Below, piece by piece: positions 15,270 through 23,019 of a stretch of 38,735 nt of DNA (positions are counted from its first letter, which is position 1; each line of letters starts with the position of its first letter). The position numbers and the translations under genes were made by a program. The notes beneath the pieces were generated by a model. The model did not search any database, was not told the DNA's origin, and saw only the letters and a list, made by a program, of their open reading frames with translations. Location: positions 1-38,735 of the forward strand of contig SXKJ01000405.1 of assembly GCA_005778115.1 (NCBI GenBank), read 5' to 3'. Source of the DNA: Planctomyces sp. (lineage in GTDB: Bacteria; Planctomycetota; Planctomycetia; Planctomycetales; Planctomycetaceae).

Positions 15270-16673
15270 TCATTCGTCGTTCATGCCCAGTGTCGCGATA
15301 CGGCGCAGCAGTGCGTTTCGGTTGAGTTGAAGCAACTTCGCGGCCAGCGTTTTGTTGCCCTTGGCTTTCTTCAGGGCGCGGCGAATCAGGTCGCGTTCGA
15401 TCTCCTCCAGATGCTCTTCCAGAGGCGGGATGGGTGGCTCGTCGAGCGGGCGTTGCTGCGGGCCGACTGACTGCGATTCCAAACCGGCGCGGAACCGCAG
15501 CGGCAAGTCCTCCAACGCAATGACCGGCGCGGTGCAGCGTTCGCGAGCTTCCTGCACCATCAGCGACAGTTCATCGAGATTGCCCGGCCAGGCGTACTCT
15601 CGCAGTTGTGGCCAGACGGAATCCGCGAAACCACCGATCTGCCGATCGGCTCCGCGATTCGAAGATTCGAGAAACGCTTGAGCCAGCGGGATCAAATCGT
15701 CGTGCCGTTCCTGCAGCGTTGGGACGGCGATCGTCAGCGTCGTCAGCAGCAGGCCGAGCTCGGGGAGCAACCGTTCGTCCTCCACGGCGTCCGGCAAGTG
15801 TTCGGTGCTCGACGAGATCAATCGCGGCAGCGGCATACGGCGATTCACGTTGGGGCCGTCCGTCTGGTATTCCTTAAGCAGTTGTTCTTGGACGTCGCGC
15901 GGCAACTGTTCGACGTCGATCAAGAACAACGTGCGCGGCCGCAAGGCTCCGGCCGACACGTCATCCGCTTCCGGATGCAGCAACCGTTTGAGCGTTTGTT
16001 GAAGTGAGAACGGCGAGTGCCGGCAATCGAGCGGCACGAACGAACCGACGGGCGTTTCCGACTCCTGATGAATGGCCCGTGCAAGATGCTCTTTGCCGAC
16101 ACCGCGCGATCCGAAGAAATGCACCGGTACTTGCGAGGCTCGCGCGAGTTCGACTTGTTCGAGCACACGTCGCATCAGTGGACTCCGCGCGATCACCGTC
16201 TTCAAGCCATAGCGTTGCCGGAGCGACCACCGCAACGCCGACAGTTCCGCGTGATAACGCAACGACAGCGATTGCGGCTGGTCTATGGGCGGGGTTGGCA
16301 ACGGTGAGATCAACCCAAGCACGCTCGTCACATCGTCTTGGATGTTTCGAATCGGAATGAACCGGATCAATTTCGCGGCATGACCTCCCGTCTTGTTCGG
16401 CACGAACACCGCCACGTCGAAGTCGCGTCCCGCCAGCGCTTCCGGTGGTGGGCACAAGGCAGTGATCAGCGCTCGTAGTGTCTGCGGTTCCGCATCAGAT
16501 CCGAACTCGACCAATTCACCTACGACCTCATCCGCTGTCCAGCCGGTAAGCTGCTGGCATCCGGAGTTGAAGAACAGCACTCGCCGAGTCGCGGAAATCA
16601 AAAACACCGGCGTCATGGCCGACTTCAGCCAGGTCTCCAACCGAGTTTTCTTCTTTCCGGTGCGTTCGCGCAT
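15270..16673 (-). CDS. PAS-AAA-Fis regulator lacking the sigma-54 contact loop
   Basis: The 467-aa protein has a PAS-like sensor at about residues 12-100 (VFLISATRRVLFFNSGCQQLTGW), an NtrC-like AAA+ domain at about 165-385 and a C-terminal Fis helix-turn-helix (AKGNKTLAAKLLQLNRNALL). The Walker A is GSRGVGKE. The Walker B is LFLIDVEQLP, with V where the catalytic Glu is expected. The GAFTGA loop that touches sigma-54 is absent; the region reads PLDCRHSPFSLQQTLKRLLH. It can hardly open sigma-54 promoters and may act as a plain DNA-binding regulator. ATG 16673 is preferred, with AGAGGA about 8 bp upstream; the track's start at 16700 falls in a palindrome arm. The gene diverges from the coiled-coil membrane protein gene. 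Confidence 0.85.
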   Translation of the reverse strand: MRERTGKKKTRLETWLKSAMTPVFLISATRRVLFFNSGCQQLTGWTADEVVGELVEFGSDAEPQTLRALITALCPPPEALAGRDFDVAVFVPNKTGGHAAKLIRFIPIRNIQDDVTSVLGLISPLPTPPIDQPQSLSLRYHAELSALRWSLRQRYGLKTVIARSPLMRRVLEQVELARASQVPVHFFGSRGVGKEHLARAIHQESETPVGSFVPLDCRHSPFSLQQTLKRLLHPEADDVSAGALRPRTLFLIDVEQLPRDVQEQLLKEYQTDGPNVNRRMPLPRLISSSTEHLPDAVEDERLLPELGLLLTTLTIAVPTLQERHDDLIPLAQAFLESSNRGADRQIGGFADSVWPQLREYAWPGNLDELSLMVQEARERCTAPVIALEDLPLRFRAGLESQSVGPQQRPLDEPPIPPLEEHLEEIERDLIRRALKKAKGNKTLAAKLLQLNRNALLRRIATLGMNDE

Positions 16674-16691
16674 CGGTGTGTCCTCTAAAGT

Positions 16692-16769
16692 GAGCGGCAT
16701 GGCGCTAGCCGCCGGTTTCGTCCAAAGAAAATCGATATCTCAACACCGGTGGCTAGCGCCATTTCGCTC
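16692..16769. repeat. Inverted repeat between divergent genes
   Basis: The arms 16692-16716 and 16745-16769 pair at 22 of 25 positions with a 28-bp loop. The shared core GGCGCTAGCC with CCGGT resembles the inner part of family F (GGCGCTAGCCCCGGTT), so it may be a diverged relative. It lies directly upstream of the minus-strand regulator. Confidence 0.8.
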
Positions 16770-16916
16770 AAAGTCAGCAATATTGCGCTGACACCGACTC
16801 GCTCAATTCGCCGCCGCGAGAGTGTCCGCGTAGCATAGCGAACCACGGGCAAATGACTCGCACAGACGGAACGGTGGGATAGAATCCCGCCCAACCATTT
16901 CCGACCGGAGGCTGTC

Positions 16917-17981
16917 ATGCCGGAATTTGATCGTTGGGTGAGACGATATGTGCGACGCATCAGCGTCGGCGAATTCCTGCGCGACGCGGCCGAATGGCTG
17001 GCGGGATTCTGTTTTGTCTTCGGTGCGGCGGTGCTGGCGGTGAAACTCCGCTGGCCGAGTCTGTGGCCGCAGGTGTTATGGATCGTCGCGGCGAGCTTGC
17101 CGGTGACAGGCGTGGCTTGGTGGCTGTCGCGTCGGCGACGGTTCAGCCGGCAAGACGCGGTCGCGATGCTCGATCAAAAACTGGAAGCGGGTGGACTGCT
17201 GATGACGCTCAGCGAGTTGCCTGGCGCGGCATGGAAGGCACGACTGCCACAGCTTGAATCGCTGTGGCGGCGAGCATTGCCGACGTTTCGGCCGGTGCGA
17301 TTCGCCAAGGTTGTAATTCTGCCGATCGTCTTCGCGGTGGCGACCTGTTTCGTCCCGCTCCGCGACGTCAACGAGCCGGTCGCGAAGGGGGAGGTCGCCC
17401 AGCAGGCGATGCAGCGACTGGAAGAGTTGATGCAGCAGCTTGAAGAAGCCGAGGTTATCAAGCCCGAAGAAAAGGAAAGCGAGCAGCTCAAAGAAGAGAT
17501 GCAGAAGCTCTCGCAGGAAACCAAAGAGCGGCCGCTGACTCACGAAAAGTGGGAGACGTTTGATGCGCTGCAAGAACGTCTGAAGGCGAAGCTCGAACAT
17601 CAGGCGAACCTGATGTCGCAGGCGGCGGACTCGCTGGCCGCGCTCAGCGAGGCGCTCGATCAATTGGGAAAGACCGGCGAGACGAAACTTTCCGACGACC
17701 AGTTGCAGCAGTTGGAGAATGAAGTCGCGAAGGCGATGCAGGAACTCGCCAAGAGTGGCTCGCTCGGCAAGTTGTCGCCGGCATTGCAGCAGAAGCTCGG
17801 ACAGATGGCGAAGTCGGGGCAGTTCCAGCTCCCCAAGGATGCGGCCGAACGAGAAGCACTCGCGGCGGAGTTGCAGAAGTTTCTCGACAAGGAATCTCAG
17901 AAGCTGTCTGAGCTGCGTACACAGTGCGAGAAGTGCAACAACCCGGATTGCGAAGAATGCAAGAAGCCAGGCGGCACCTGA
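16917..17981 (+). CDS. Membrane protein with long coiled coil and Cys4 tail
   Basis: The 354-aa protein is not assigned to a named family. The N-terminal 75 residues hold two transmembrane helices (WLAGFCFVFGAAVLAVKL and LWIVAASLPVTGVAWWL), and a third hydrophobic segment is near residue 130 (VVILPIVFAVATCFVPL). The rest is a Lys/Glu/Gln-rich coiled coil of about 170 residues, ending in CEKCNNPDCEECKKPG, a CxxC-x4-CxxC zinc-knuckle-like cluster. The gene heads the MoxR cluster. The stop is TGA followed by C, and the same frame stays open after it into the next called gene, which I suspect is its detached C-terminus. Confidence 0.75.
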   Translation: MPEFDRWVRRYVRRISVGEFLRDAAEWLAGFCFVFGAAVLAVKLRWPSLWPQVLWIVAASLPVTGVAWWLSRRRRFSRQDAVAMLDQKLEAGGLLMTLSELPGAAWKARLPQLESLWRRALPTFRPVRFAKVVILPIVFAVATCFVPLRDVNEPVAKGEVAQQAMQRLEELMQQLEEAEVIKPEEKESEQLKEEMQKLSQETKERPLTHEKWETFDALQERLKAKLEHQANLMSQAADSLAALSEALDQLGKTGETKLSDDQLQQLENEVAKAMQELAKSGSLGKLSPALQQKLGQMAKSGQFQLPKDAAEREALAAELQKFLDKESQKLSELRTQCEKCNNPDCEECKKPGGT

Positions 17982-18035
17982 CTGGCAACTGGCAAACGTC
18001 CCGGTCGGGACACCAATCTCCCAGGCAGAGGTGGC

Positions 18036-18314
18036 GTGAATGAAGGACGCGGCGACGCGGAACTCGAATTTGGAGACATGTCGGACGGGAAGGGGACGAG
18101 ATTCAAAGAGTCGGTGTTGCCTCCGGGGTATCTCGACAAGCCGCGCGACGAGATCTTGTCGATCACCGGAACGGCTCCGAAGGTTCAGCCGTCCGAGTCG
18201 GCCCCACGCAACGCGGCCCGCCCGAACGAAGCCGCCTCCGGCAACGAAGCGTGGAATCGCAGCGTTCGCCCACGACATCGCAACGCGGTGAAGAGTTATT
18301 TTTCAGAGAAGTGA
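18036..18314 (+). CDS. Small protein, probable detached C-terminus of the upstream gene
   Basis: The 92-aa ORF is in the same frame as the coiled-coil protein, and the 18 codons between the two (from the TGA at 17979) are also open. The sequence GRGDAELEFGD, then FKESVLPPGYLDKP, and the end RPRHRNAVKSYFSEK resemble the end of larger planctomycete proteins as I remember them, which suggests the two pieces were one gene. If translated separately it could start at GTG 18036, with GAGGTGG just upstream. No domain is recognised. The Ala/Pro/Ser-rich middle is probably disordered. Confidence 0.55.
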   Translation: MNEGRGDAELEFGDMSDGKGTRFKESVLPPGYLDKPRDEILSITGTAPKVQPSESAPRNAARPNEAASGNEAWNRSVRPRHRNAVKSYFSEK

Positions 18315-18327
18315 TCCATGATGTTTT

Positions 18328-18394
18328 GGAGCCGCGCCCGTCAGGAAGCGGTTGTTGATTCTTAAAAACACCGCTTCCTGACGGGCGCGGTTCC
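18328..18394. repeat. Inverted repeat upstream of the MoxR gene
   Basis: The arms 18328-18352 and 18370-18394 pair at 24 of 25 positions (CCGCGCCCGTCAGGAAGCGG core) with a 17-bp loop that contains TTCTTAAAAA. It fills the 116-bp gap before the MoxR start. Confidence 0.88.
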
Positions 18395-18430
18395 GTCTTT
18401 CAGAGACATTCAGAGAAACACCCCTCGCTC

Positions 18431-19465
18431 ATGGACGCACCTGCTAAAGACCCGTTGTTGACTCCGTCTGAAGTGGCGGAGGCTCAGCAGTTATTGATGC
18501 GGCTGACCGACGGACTTGGTTCCGCGATCTTGGGACAATGGCGATTGATCGAGCAGGTCGTGATCTGTTTGCTCGCGCGCGGTCACATCTTGCTGGAAGG
18601 CCTTCCGGGTTTGGGAAAGACCGAGTTGGTGAAGTCGCTCTCGGCATTGCTCGGCCTGTCATCGAAGCGCGTGCAGTTCACGCCGGACTTGCTGCCCGGC
18701 GACATCGTCGGCGCGCCGATTCTCGAAGAGCACAACGGCAGCCGCAAACTCGTGTTTCATCCGGGGCCGATCTTCGCCAACTTAGTGCTGGCCGACGAAA
18801 TCAATCGCGCGACGCCGAAAACACAATCCGCGCTGCTGGAGGCGATGCAGGAAAATCGCGTCACGGTTTTGGGTGAGACACGCCTGTTGCCGCAGCCGTT
18901 CTTTGTGCTCGCCACGCAGAACCCGATCGAGTTGGAAGGGACATACCCGCTCCCCGAAGCGCAGATCGACCGCTTTACGTTCAAGATCAACGTGCATGGA
19001 GTCGGCAGCGAGACACTGCAGCAGATCATCAGCACTCGGAAGCGCGGTCAGGTGCCTCCGCTGGCCGAAGTGATGACCGGCACCAATCTCTCGCGTCTGT
19101 TCGATCTGACCGATCGAATCCACTTGCCCGAAGCGGTTGCGAACTACATCGCGCGGCTGGTGACGGCGACGCATCCGCAACGGGAAGACTCGCCCGACGA
19201 GGTCAAGAAGTTCGTGAAGTACGGAGCCTCGCCGCGTGCCGCGATTGCTCTGGCGGGGACCAGCCGAGCGGCCGCGCTGCTGGCAGGCAAACCGAACGTC
19301 GGCTTTCAGGAGGTGAAAAAGGTTGCGCCGTGCGTGCTCGGTCATCGTTTGATTTTGGATTACTCCGCACGGCTCGAAGGTTGGACGACCGCCAAGATGG
19401 TCGATCTGCTGCTCACCCGCGTGGCCGAGGTCGCTCATCAGTTGCCGGCCGATGTGAAGGCGTGA
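18431..19465 (+). CDS. MoxR family AAA+ ATPase
   Basis: The 344-aa protein is of normal MoxR length. Walker A is GLPGLGKT at residues 57-64; FTPDLLPGDIVG, Walker B LADEINRATPKTQSALLEAM, sensor 1 ATQNPIE and EGTYPLPEAQIDRF follow in the typical MoxR order. MoxR ATPases act as chaperones that assemble or activate cell-envelope complexes, often with DUF58 and von Willebrand A partners in the same operon. Here the following gene encodes a large membrane protein instead, and no DUF58 gene is in sight. No strong ribosome-binding site precedes the ATG. Confidence 0.94.
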   Translation: MDAPAKDPLLTPSEVAEAQQLLMRLTDGLGSAILGQWRLIEQVVICLLARGHILLEGLPGLGKTELVKSLSALLGLSSKRVQFTPDLLPGDIVGAPILEEHNGSRKLVFHPGPIFANLVLADEINRATPKTQSALLEAMQENRVTVLGETRLLPQPFFVLATQNPIELEGTYPLPEAQIDRFTFKINVHGVGSETLQQIISTRKRGQVPPLAEVMTGTNLSRLFDLTDRIHLPEAVANYIARLVTATHPQREDSPDEVKKFVKYGASPRAAIALAGTSRAAALLAGKPNVGFQEVKKVAPCVLGHRLILDYSARLEGWTTAKMVDLLLTRVAEVAHQLPADVKA

Positions 19466-19472
19466 CGTTTGG

Positions 19473-19629
19473 GAATGACGAAGTCCGAATGACGAAAGAA
19501 GTCCGAATGACGAAGTCTGAAATGAGAACATGCCAGTCACGATCGCGAAGCAGGAAGCCGTCCTTCGAGCTTCGTCATTCATTCGTCATTCGTCATTCGT
19601 CATTCATTCGTCATTCGTCATTTGTCATT
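19473..19629. repeat. GAATGACGAA / TTCGTCATT repeat array
   Basis: Three direct copies of GAATGACGAA occur at 19473-19516, and about six copies of TTCGTCATT with 7- or 11-bp spacing occur at 19571-19622, followed by a one-base variant. The two groups are reverse complements and could form a stem. Most of the array lies inside the reading frame of the next gene. It is too short and irregular for a CRISPR. Confidence 0.85.
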
Positions 19630-21711
19630 CTTGTTCTGTTGCTGACGTCGTGCTTTTCATCTCCGTCCGCTTTTGCGTCCGGCGAAACATTCTCGCTGGT
19701 CGGTCACGATCTCCAAGTCGATGTCGATTCGCGGTGGGTCGGATGCGGGCAGGGAGGCTACTGTCCGGTGCGGGTGCGCGTGGTGAATCGCGGGCCGGCG
19801 CGGCGATTGACGTTTCGCATTGTGAAGTCGCCCTATCAAATCGTGGTTGTGCGGCAGACAGTTGATGTGCCGCAGAACGCGTCGCTGGCTTTGACGATGT
19901 CGATGCCGATGGTCAATGCCACCAGCAACGGCGAGTTTTGCGTTGCGGATGCCGGCGGCGATTTGGAGAACATGCGACGCAGCGTGTCGTTTCCAGAAAT
20001 CAACAATTGGGAAATGGGACGTCCGGGATTAGTCGTGGTTTCATCAGGAACGGTGGACCTGCAACCGTTCGAAGATGGAGCGACCACCTTTCGGCATACG
20101 AACGGCGGCCTCTCCAGCAGCAGTGGCGCTGGCGGTTCGCCGGCGTATGGCGGGTCTCGAAATTCCAATTGCGTCTGGTTGCCGAAAAACACGTTGCCCG
20201 CGTCGTGGGTGGATTACAGCGGCCTGGATCTGTTGGCGATGCCGCTCGACACGTTGGCGCAGCTCCCCAAAGAAACGCGAGCCGCACTCTCGCAGTGGAC
20301 TCGATGCGGTGGGACGTTGCTGGTCACGTCGGCCGGTGCGTCCGCAACCTCCAATGAGACGCTCGCCAAGATTCTTGTTGATGACTCGGCCTTGGCCAGC
20401 ATGTGGACTTGGTCCGAGCCAATTCTGAGCGACCGTCACACGCCGCAGATCGTGCATCAAGATCCCGGTGGTGCTATCTCGGCAAGCTCGCCGGCTCCGG
20501 CCAATGTGCCGGGCGAATGGCCGCGCGAAACGGCACCATTTCGCATGACGAACGTCGGCTTCGGCAAACTGGTCGCGTTCACTGGCGAGCCGTTTCCCGG
20601 CACGACGCAGGATTGGTTCTGGCTGCTGAAATCAACGGGAGGACTTCATCGCTGGGATTGGGGCAAGCGGCATGGCTTGTCGGCTCGGCAAGGGAACAGC
20701 GACTTTCTGATGTTCCTGATTCCCGGGATCGGCGGAGTTCCCGTCGTCATGTTTTTGGTTCTCGTCACCATCTTTTCGATTGTGATCGGGCCGCTGAACT
20801 ACTTCGTGCTGGCTCGACGCAATCAATTGCATTTGCTGCTGCTGACGATTCCTGCGCTGGCGTTCGTGACCAGTCTGTTGTTGTTCGGCTACACGGTCTT
20901 GGCACACGGCTTCAGCGTGAAGGCTCGCTGTCGCAGCCTGACGCTCATTGATCAAGCGGCAAAGTCGGCGGTGACGTTCAATCGACTGAGCTTGTACGCC
21001 GGACAAGCCCCCTCGGCAGGGATGCAGTTCTCGCGCGACACCGCCGTCTATCCGATCTGGCCAGAGAGCGAAGAATTTGAATCCGGCCAACTCGATTGGA
21101 CCAACACGCAGGCTCTGACGTCCGGCTGGCTGCGTTCGCGGACGCGCACGCAATTTCTGACCGTCGGCCATCGCACCGAACGGGGACGCTTGGAAGTGAC
21201 CGCCTCCACCCCGGGCAAACTGACCGTTGCGAACGGCTTTGAGTGGGGCTTCGCACCGCTGGTGGTCGCCAACGATCAAGGCCAGTTGTTTTTCGGCAAA
21301 AGTGTCGCCGCCGGTGCAAGCATCGAATTGCAAGCCGCAACTGACGAAGAACTGCGCGAGGTCGCCTCCACGCTTAAACGTCACCCGATGGAACTGCCCG
21401 TCGGACTCACCAGTGGCAGCCCTACGGGGCCGTTCTTGGGACCGTCGCGTCGCTCTTATCGTTCATACCCGTATTCGGCCGTAGGGGCCGTGAGCTGGCA
21501 CCTAAACGAGAGTCAGATGGAGCAAGCCTGGCTGCGATTACGAATGGGATCGGTCGCTGTGGAAAATGGGGCTCCGGGAAGCGTGACGCCACAAAGCTCA
21601 CGCGAGCCGCGTACGTTCTACGGCTTGGCGACACAATCCCCGCACATCGAACTGGGAGTCCCCAAAGCCACCGAGATCAACAGCATGCACCTGGTCATGG
21701 GCCGTTGGTGA
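19522..21711 (+). CDS. Large membrane protein of the MoxR cluster
   Basis: The protein is about 729 aa from ATG 19522. The N-terminus is an unusual signal sequence (HSSFIRHSSFVILVLLL) whose basic part is encoded by the TTCGTCA repeat. An exported region of about 350 residues follows. Two transmembrane helices lie near the middle (VPVVMFLVLVTIFSIVIG and LLLLTIPALAFVTSLLLFG), separated by PLNYFVLARRNQ, a motif I recall from membrane proteins linked to MoxR operons. The C-terminal 250 residues look beta-rich and lie outside. The track start at 19330 is inside moxR and improbable; ATG 19489 and 19507 are alternatives. The function is unknown; its place after MoxR suggests an envelope role. Confidence 0.75.
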   Translation: MRTCQSRSRSRKPSFELRHSFVIRHSSFIRHSSFVILVLLLTSCFSSPSAFASGETFSLVGHDLQVDVDSRWVGCGQGGYCPVRVRVVNRGPARRLTFRIVKSPYQIVVVRQTVDVPQNASLALTMSMPMVNATSNGEFCVADAGGDLENMRRSVSFPEINNWEMGRPGLVVVSSGTVDLQPFEDGATTFRHTNGGLSSSSGAGGSPAYGGSRNSNCVWLPKNTLPASWVDYSGLDLLAMPLDTLAQLPKETRAALSQWTRCGGTLLVTSAGASATSNETLAKILVDDSALASMWTWSEPILSDRHTPQIVHQDPGGAISASSPAPANVPGEWPRETAPFRMTNVGFGKLVAFTGEPFPGTTQDWFWLLKSTGGLHRWDWGKRHGLSARQGNSDFLMFLIPGIGGVPVVMFLVLVTIFSIVIGPLNYFVLARRNQLHLLLLTIPALAFVTSLLLFGYTVLAHGFSVKARCRSLTLIDQAAKSAVTFNRLSLYAGQAPSAGMQFSRDTAVYPIWPESEEFESGQLDWTNTQALTSGWLRSRTRTQFLTVGHRTERGRLEVTASTPGKLTVANGFEWGFAPLVVANDQGQLFFGKSVAAGASIELQAATDEELREVASTLKRHPMELPVGLTSGSPTGPFLGPSRRSYRSYPYSAVGAVSWHLNESQMEQAWLRLRMGSVAVENGAPGSVTPQSSREPRTFYGLATQSPHIELGVPKATEINSMHLVMGRW

Positions 21712-21724
21712 GTTGCCATCCGCA

Positions 21725-21791
21725 GTAGCCACGCTCGCCAGAGCGTGGGATTTCCGTTGGACTCAGCCCGCGCTCTGGCGAGCGTGGCTAC
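21725..21791. repeat. Inverted repeat with 25-bp arms
   Basis: The arms 21725-21749 and 21767-21791 differ at one position (GTAGCCACGCTCGCCAGAGC core) and enclose a 17-bp loop. It sits between two same-strand genes, 13 bp before the start of the DUF4380-like gene. Confidence 0.9.
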
Positions 21792-21804
21792 AGAGGGGGT
21801 CGAC

Positions 21805-22836
21805 ATGAATGTCATCCGCGAGAGACTCAAGCAGCGACTATCGTTGTCGTTGATCATGCTCATGATTGTTACCGCGTTGCCGGTAGCTCGCGGCGAAGAC
21901 GCTCCGCCCAAAGATCAGGCGCGAGTCATCGCGTTTCATGGTTACACGCAAGCGATCGAGTTGAAACGCGGCAACGCGCGAGCGGTCCTGACTCCGCAAG
22001 CCGGCGGGCGCGTGCTGGAGTTCTCGGTCGCGGGGCAAGACGCGATGTATCTCGACGAGCAGGAGAAGAACTGGCAGCCCGGCAAGCCGGGCTCGATCTC
22101 CGCAGGAAGGTTTGATTACGGCCCCGAACTGACGGTGATCCCGCATCCGAAAATCTGGTCCGGCGAATGGACCGGCGAAATCACTGGTCCGTATTCGGCC
22201 AAGCTCAGCAGCCCGCGCGAGGAAGCGGCTGGCATGCAACTCGTGCGCGAGTTCAGTCTTGTCGAGCGAAACAAAACGGTGCGGCTGACGTGCCAGCAGA
22301 CGATGATCAACATCTCCAAAGAAATTCGCGAGGTCTGTCATTGGGGCCGCTCGTTCTCGCCGGGAGGCGGCATCTGTCTGATTCCGCTGGGTGATCGCCC
22401 CAGCCGGTTTCCCAGCAAGTACGCGATGTATGAGGAGGGTGCCGTCATCAACGTCCGCAACTCCGATGAAAAGATTCGTGAGCGAGACGGCTTCCTGGAG
22501 ATTCTCTCGCCGCCGCGCAAGCCGAAGCTCGGCTTCGATTCGCAGGCCGGGTGGTTGGGATACTTGATGCCCAATGGTTCGCTGTTCGTGAAACGCTTCA
22601 CAACGTATCCCGACCGCGTTTACAGCGAAGCGGCCGGACTGACGCTATCCGTGTGGTATCCGACCGGCCCGCGCATCGAACTGGAACCGATCGGCCCGCG
22701 CGAACGCCTGCGACCCGGCGAGTCCGCCGCATTCACCGAAGAATGGTGGTTGCTGAAGTTCCCGTTCCCCAAGGAGGGGGAGCAGATCGACCTCAAGGAA
22801 CTCGGCGAACGAGTGACGCAGTACACGGCTCAATGA
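21805..22836 (+). CDS. Secreted DUF4380-like protein (galactose-mutarotase-like fold)
   Basis: The protein is 343 aa from ATG 21805, which has GAGGGGG 5-6 bp upstream; the track start at 21745 lies inside the palindrome. A signal peptide (LSLSLIMLMIVTALPVARG) is followed by VLTPQAGGRVLEFSVAGQD, which resembles the start of DUF4380 and aldose-1-epimerase-like beta-sandwiches. TEEWWLLKFPFP near the end also fits. Such proteins may bind or modify sugars outside the cytoplasm, but no catalytic set is evident. It may be cotranscribed with the MoxR cluster. Confidence 0.65.
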   Translation: MNVIRERLKQRLSLSLIMLMIVTALPVARGEDAPPKDQARVIAFHGYTQAIELKRGNARAVLTPQAGGRVLEFSVAGQDAMYLDEQEKNWQPGKPGSISAGRFDYGPELTVIPHPKIWSGEWTGEITGPYSAKLSSPREEAAGMQLVREFSLVERNKTVRLTCQQTMINISKEIREVCHWGRSFSPGGGICLIPLGDRPSRFPSKYAMYEEGAVINVRNSDEKIRERDGFLEILSPPRKPKLGFDSQAGWLGYLMPNGSLFVKRFTTYPDRVYSEAAGLTLSVWYPTGPRIELEPIGPRERLRPGESAAFTEEWWLLKFPFPKEGEQIDLKELGERVTQYTAQ

Positions 22837-23019
22837 CGCGGCCGCACCGGACCCGAACAACTGATACGACCCGACAGGCGTGGACCGGCGGCGAAGATTC
22901 CTCTCTGAATGTGGCTGGCGAGCGTTAGTACGCCGAGGACATCATACGCCCCCCGATCAGCGGATTACTGCGAATGATGAGCATTCCGCCTCCCGTGATT
23001 GCCTCGCCTTGAGCTCAAC

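Noticed and set aside
19571-19622. CRISPR-like tandem array
   Set aside because: The repeat unit is only 7-11 bp with no unique spacers of constant length, and no cas gene is near.
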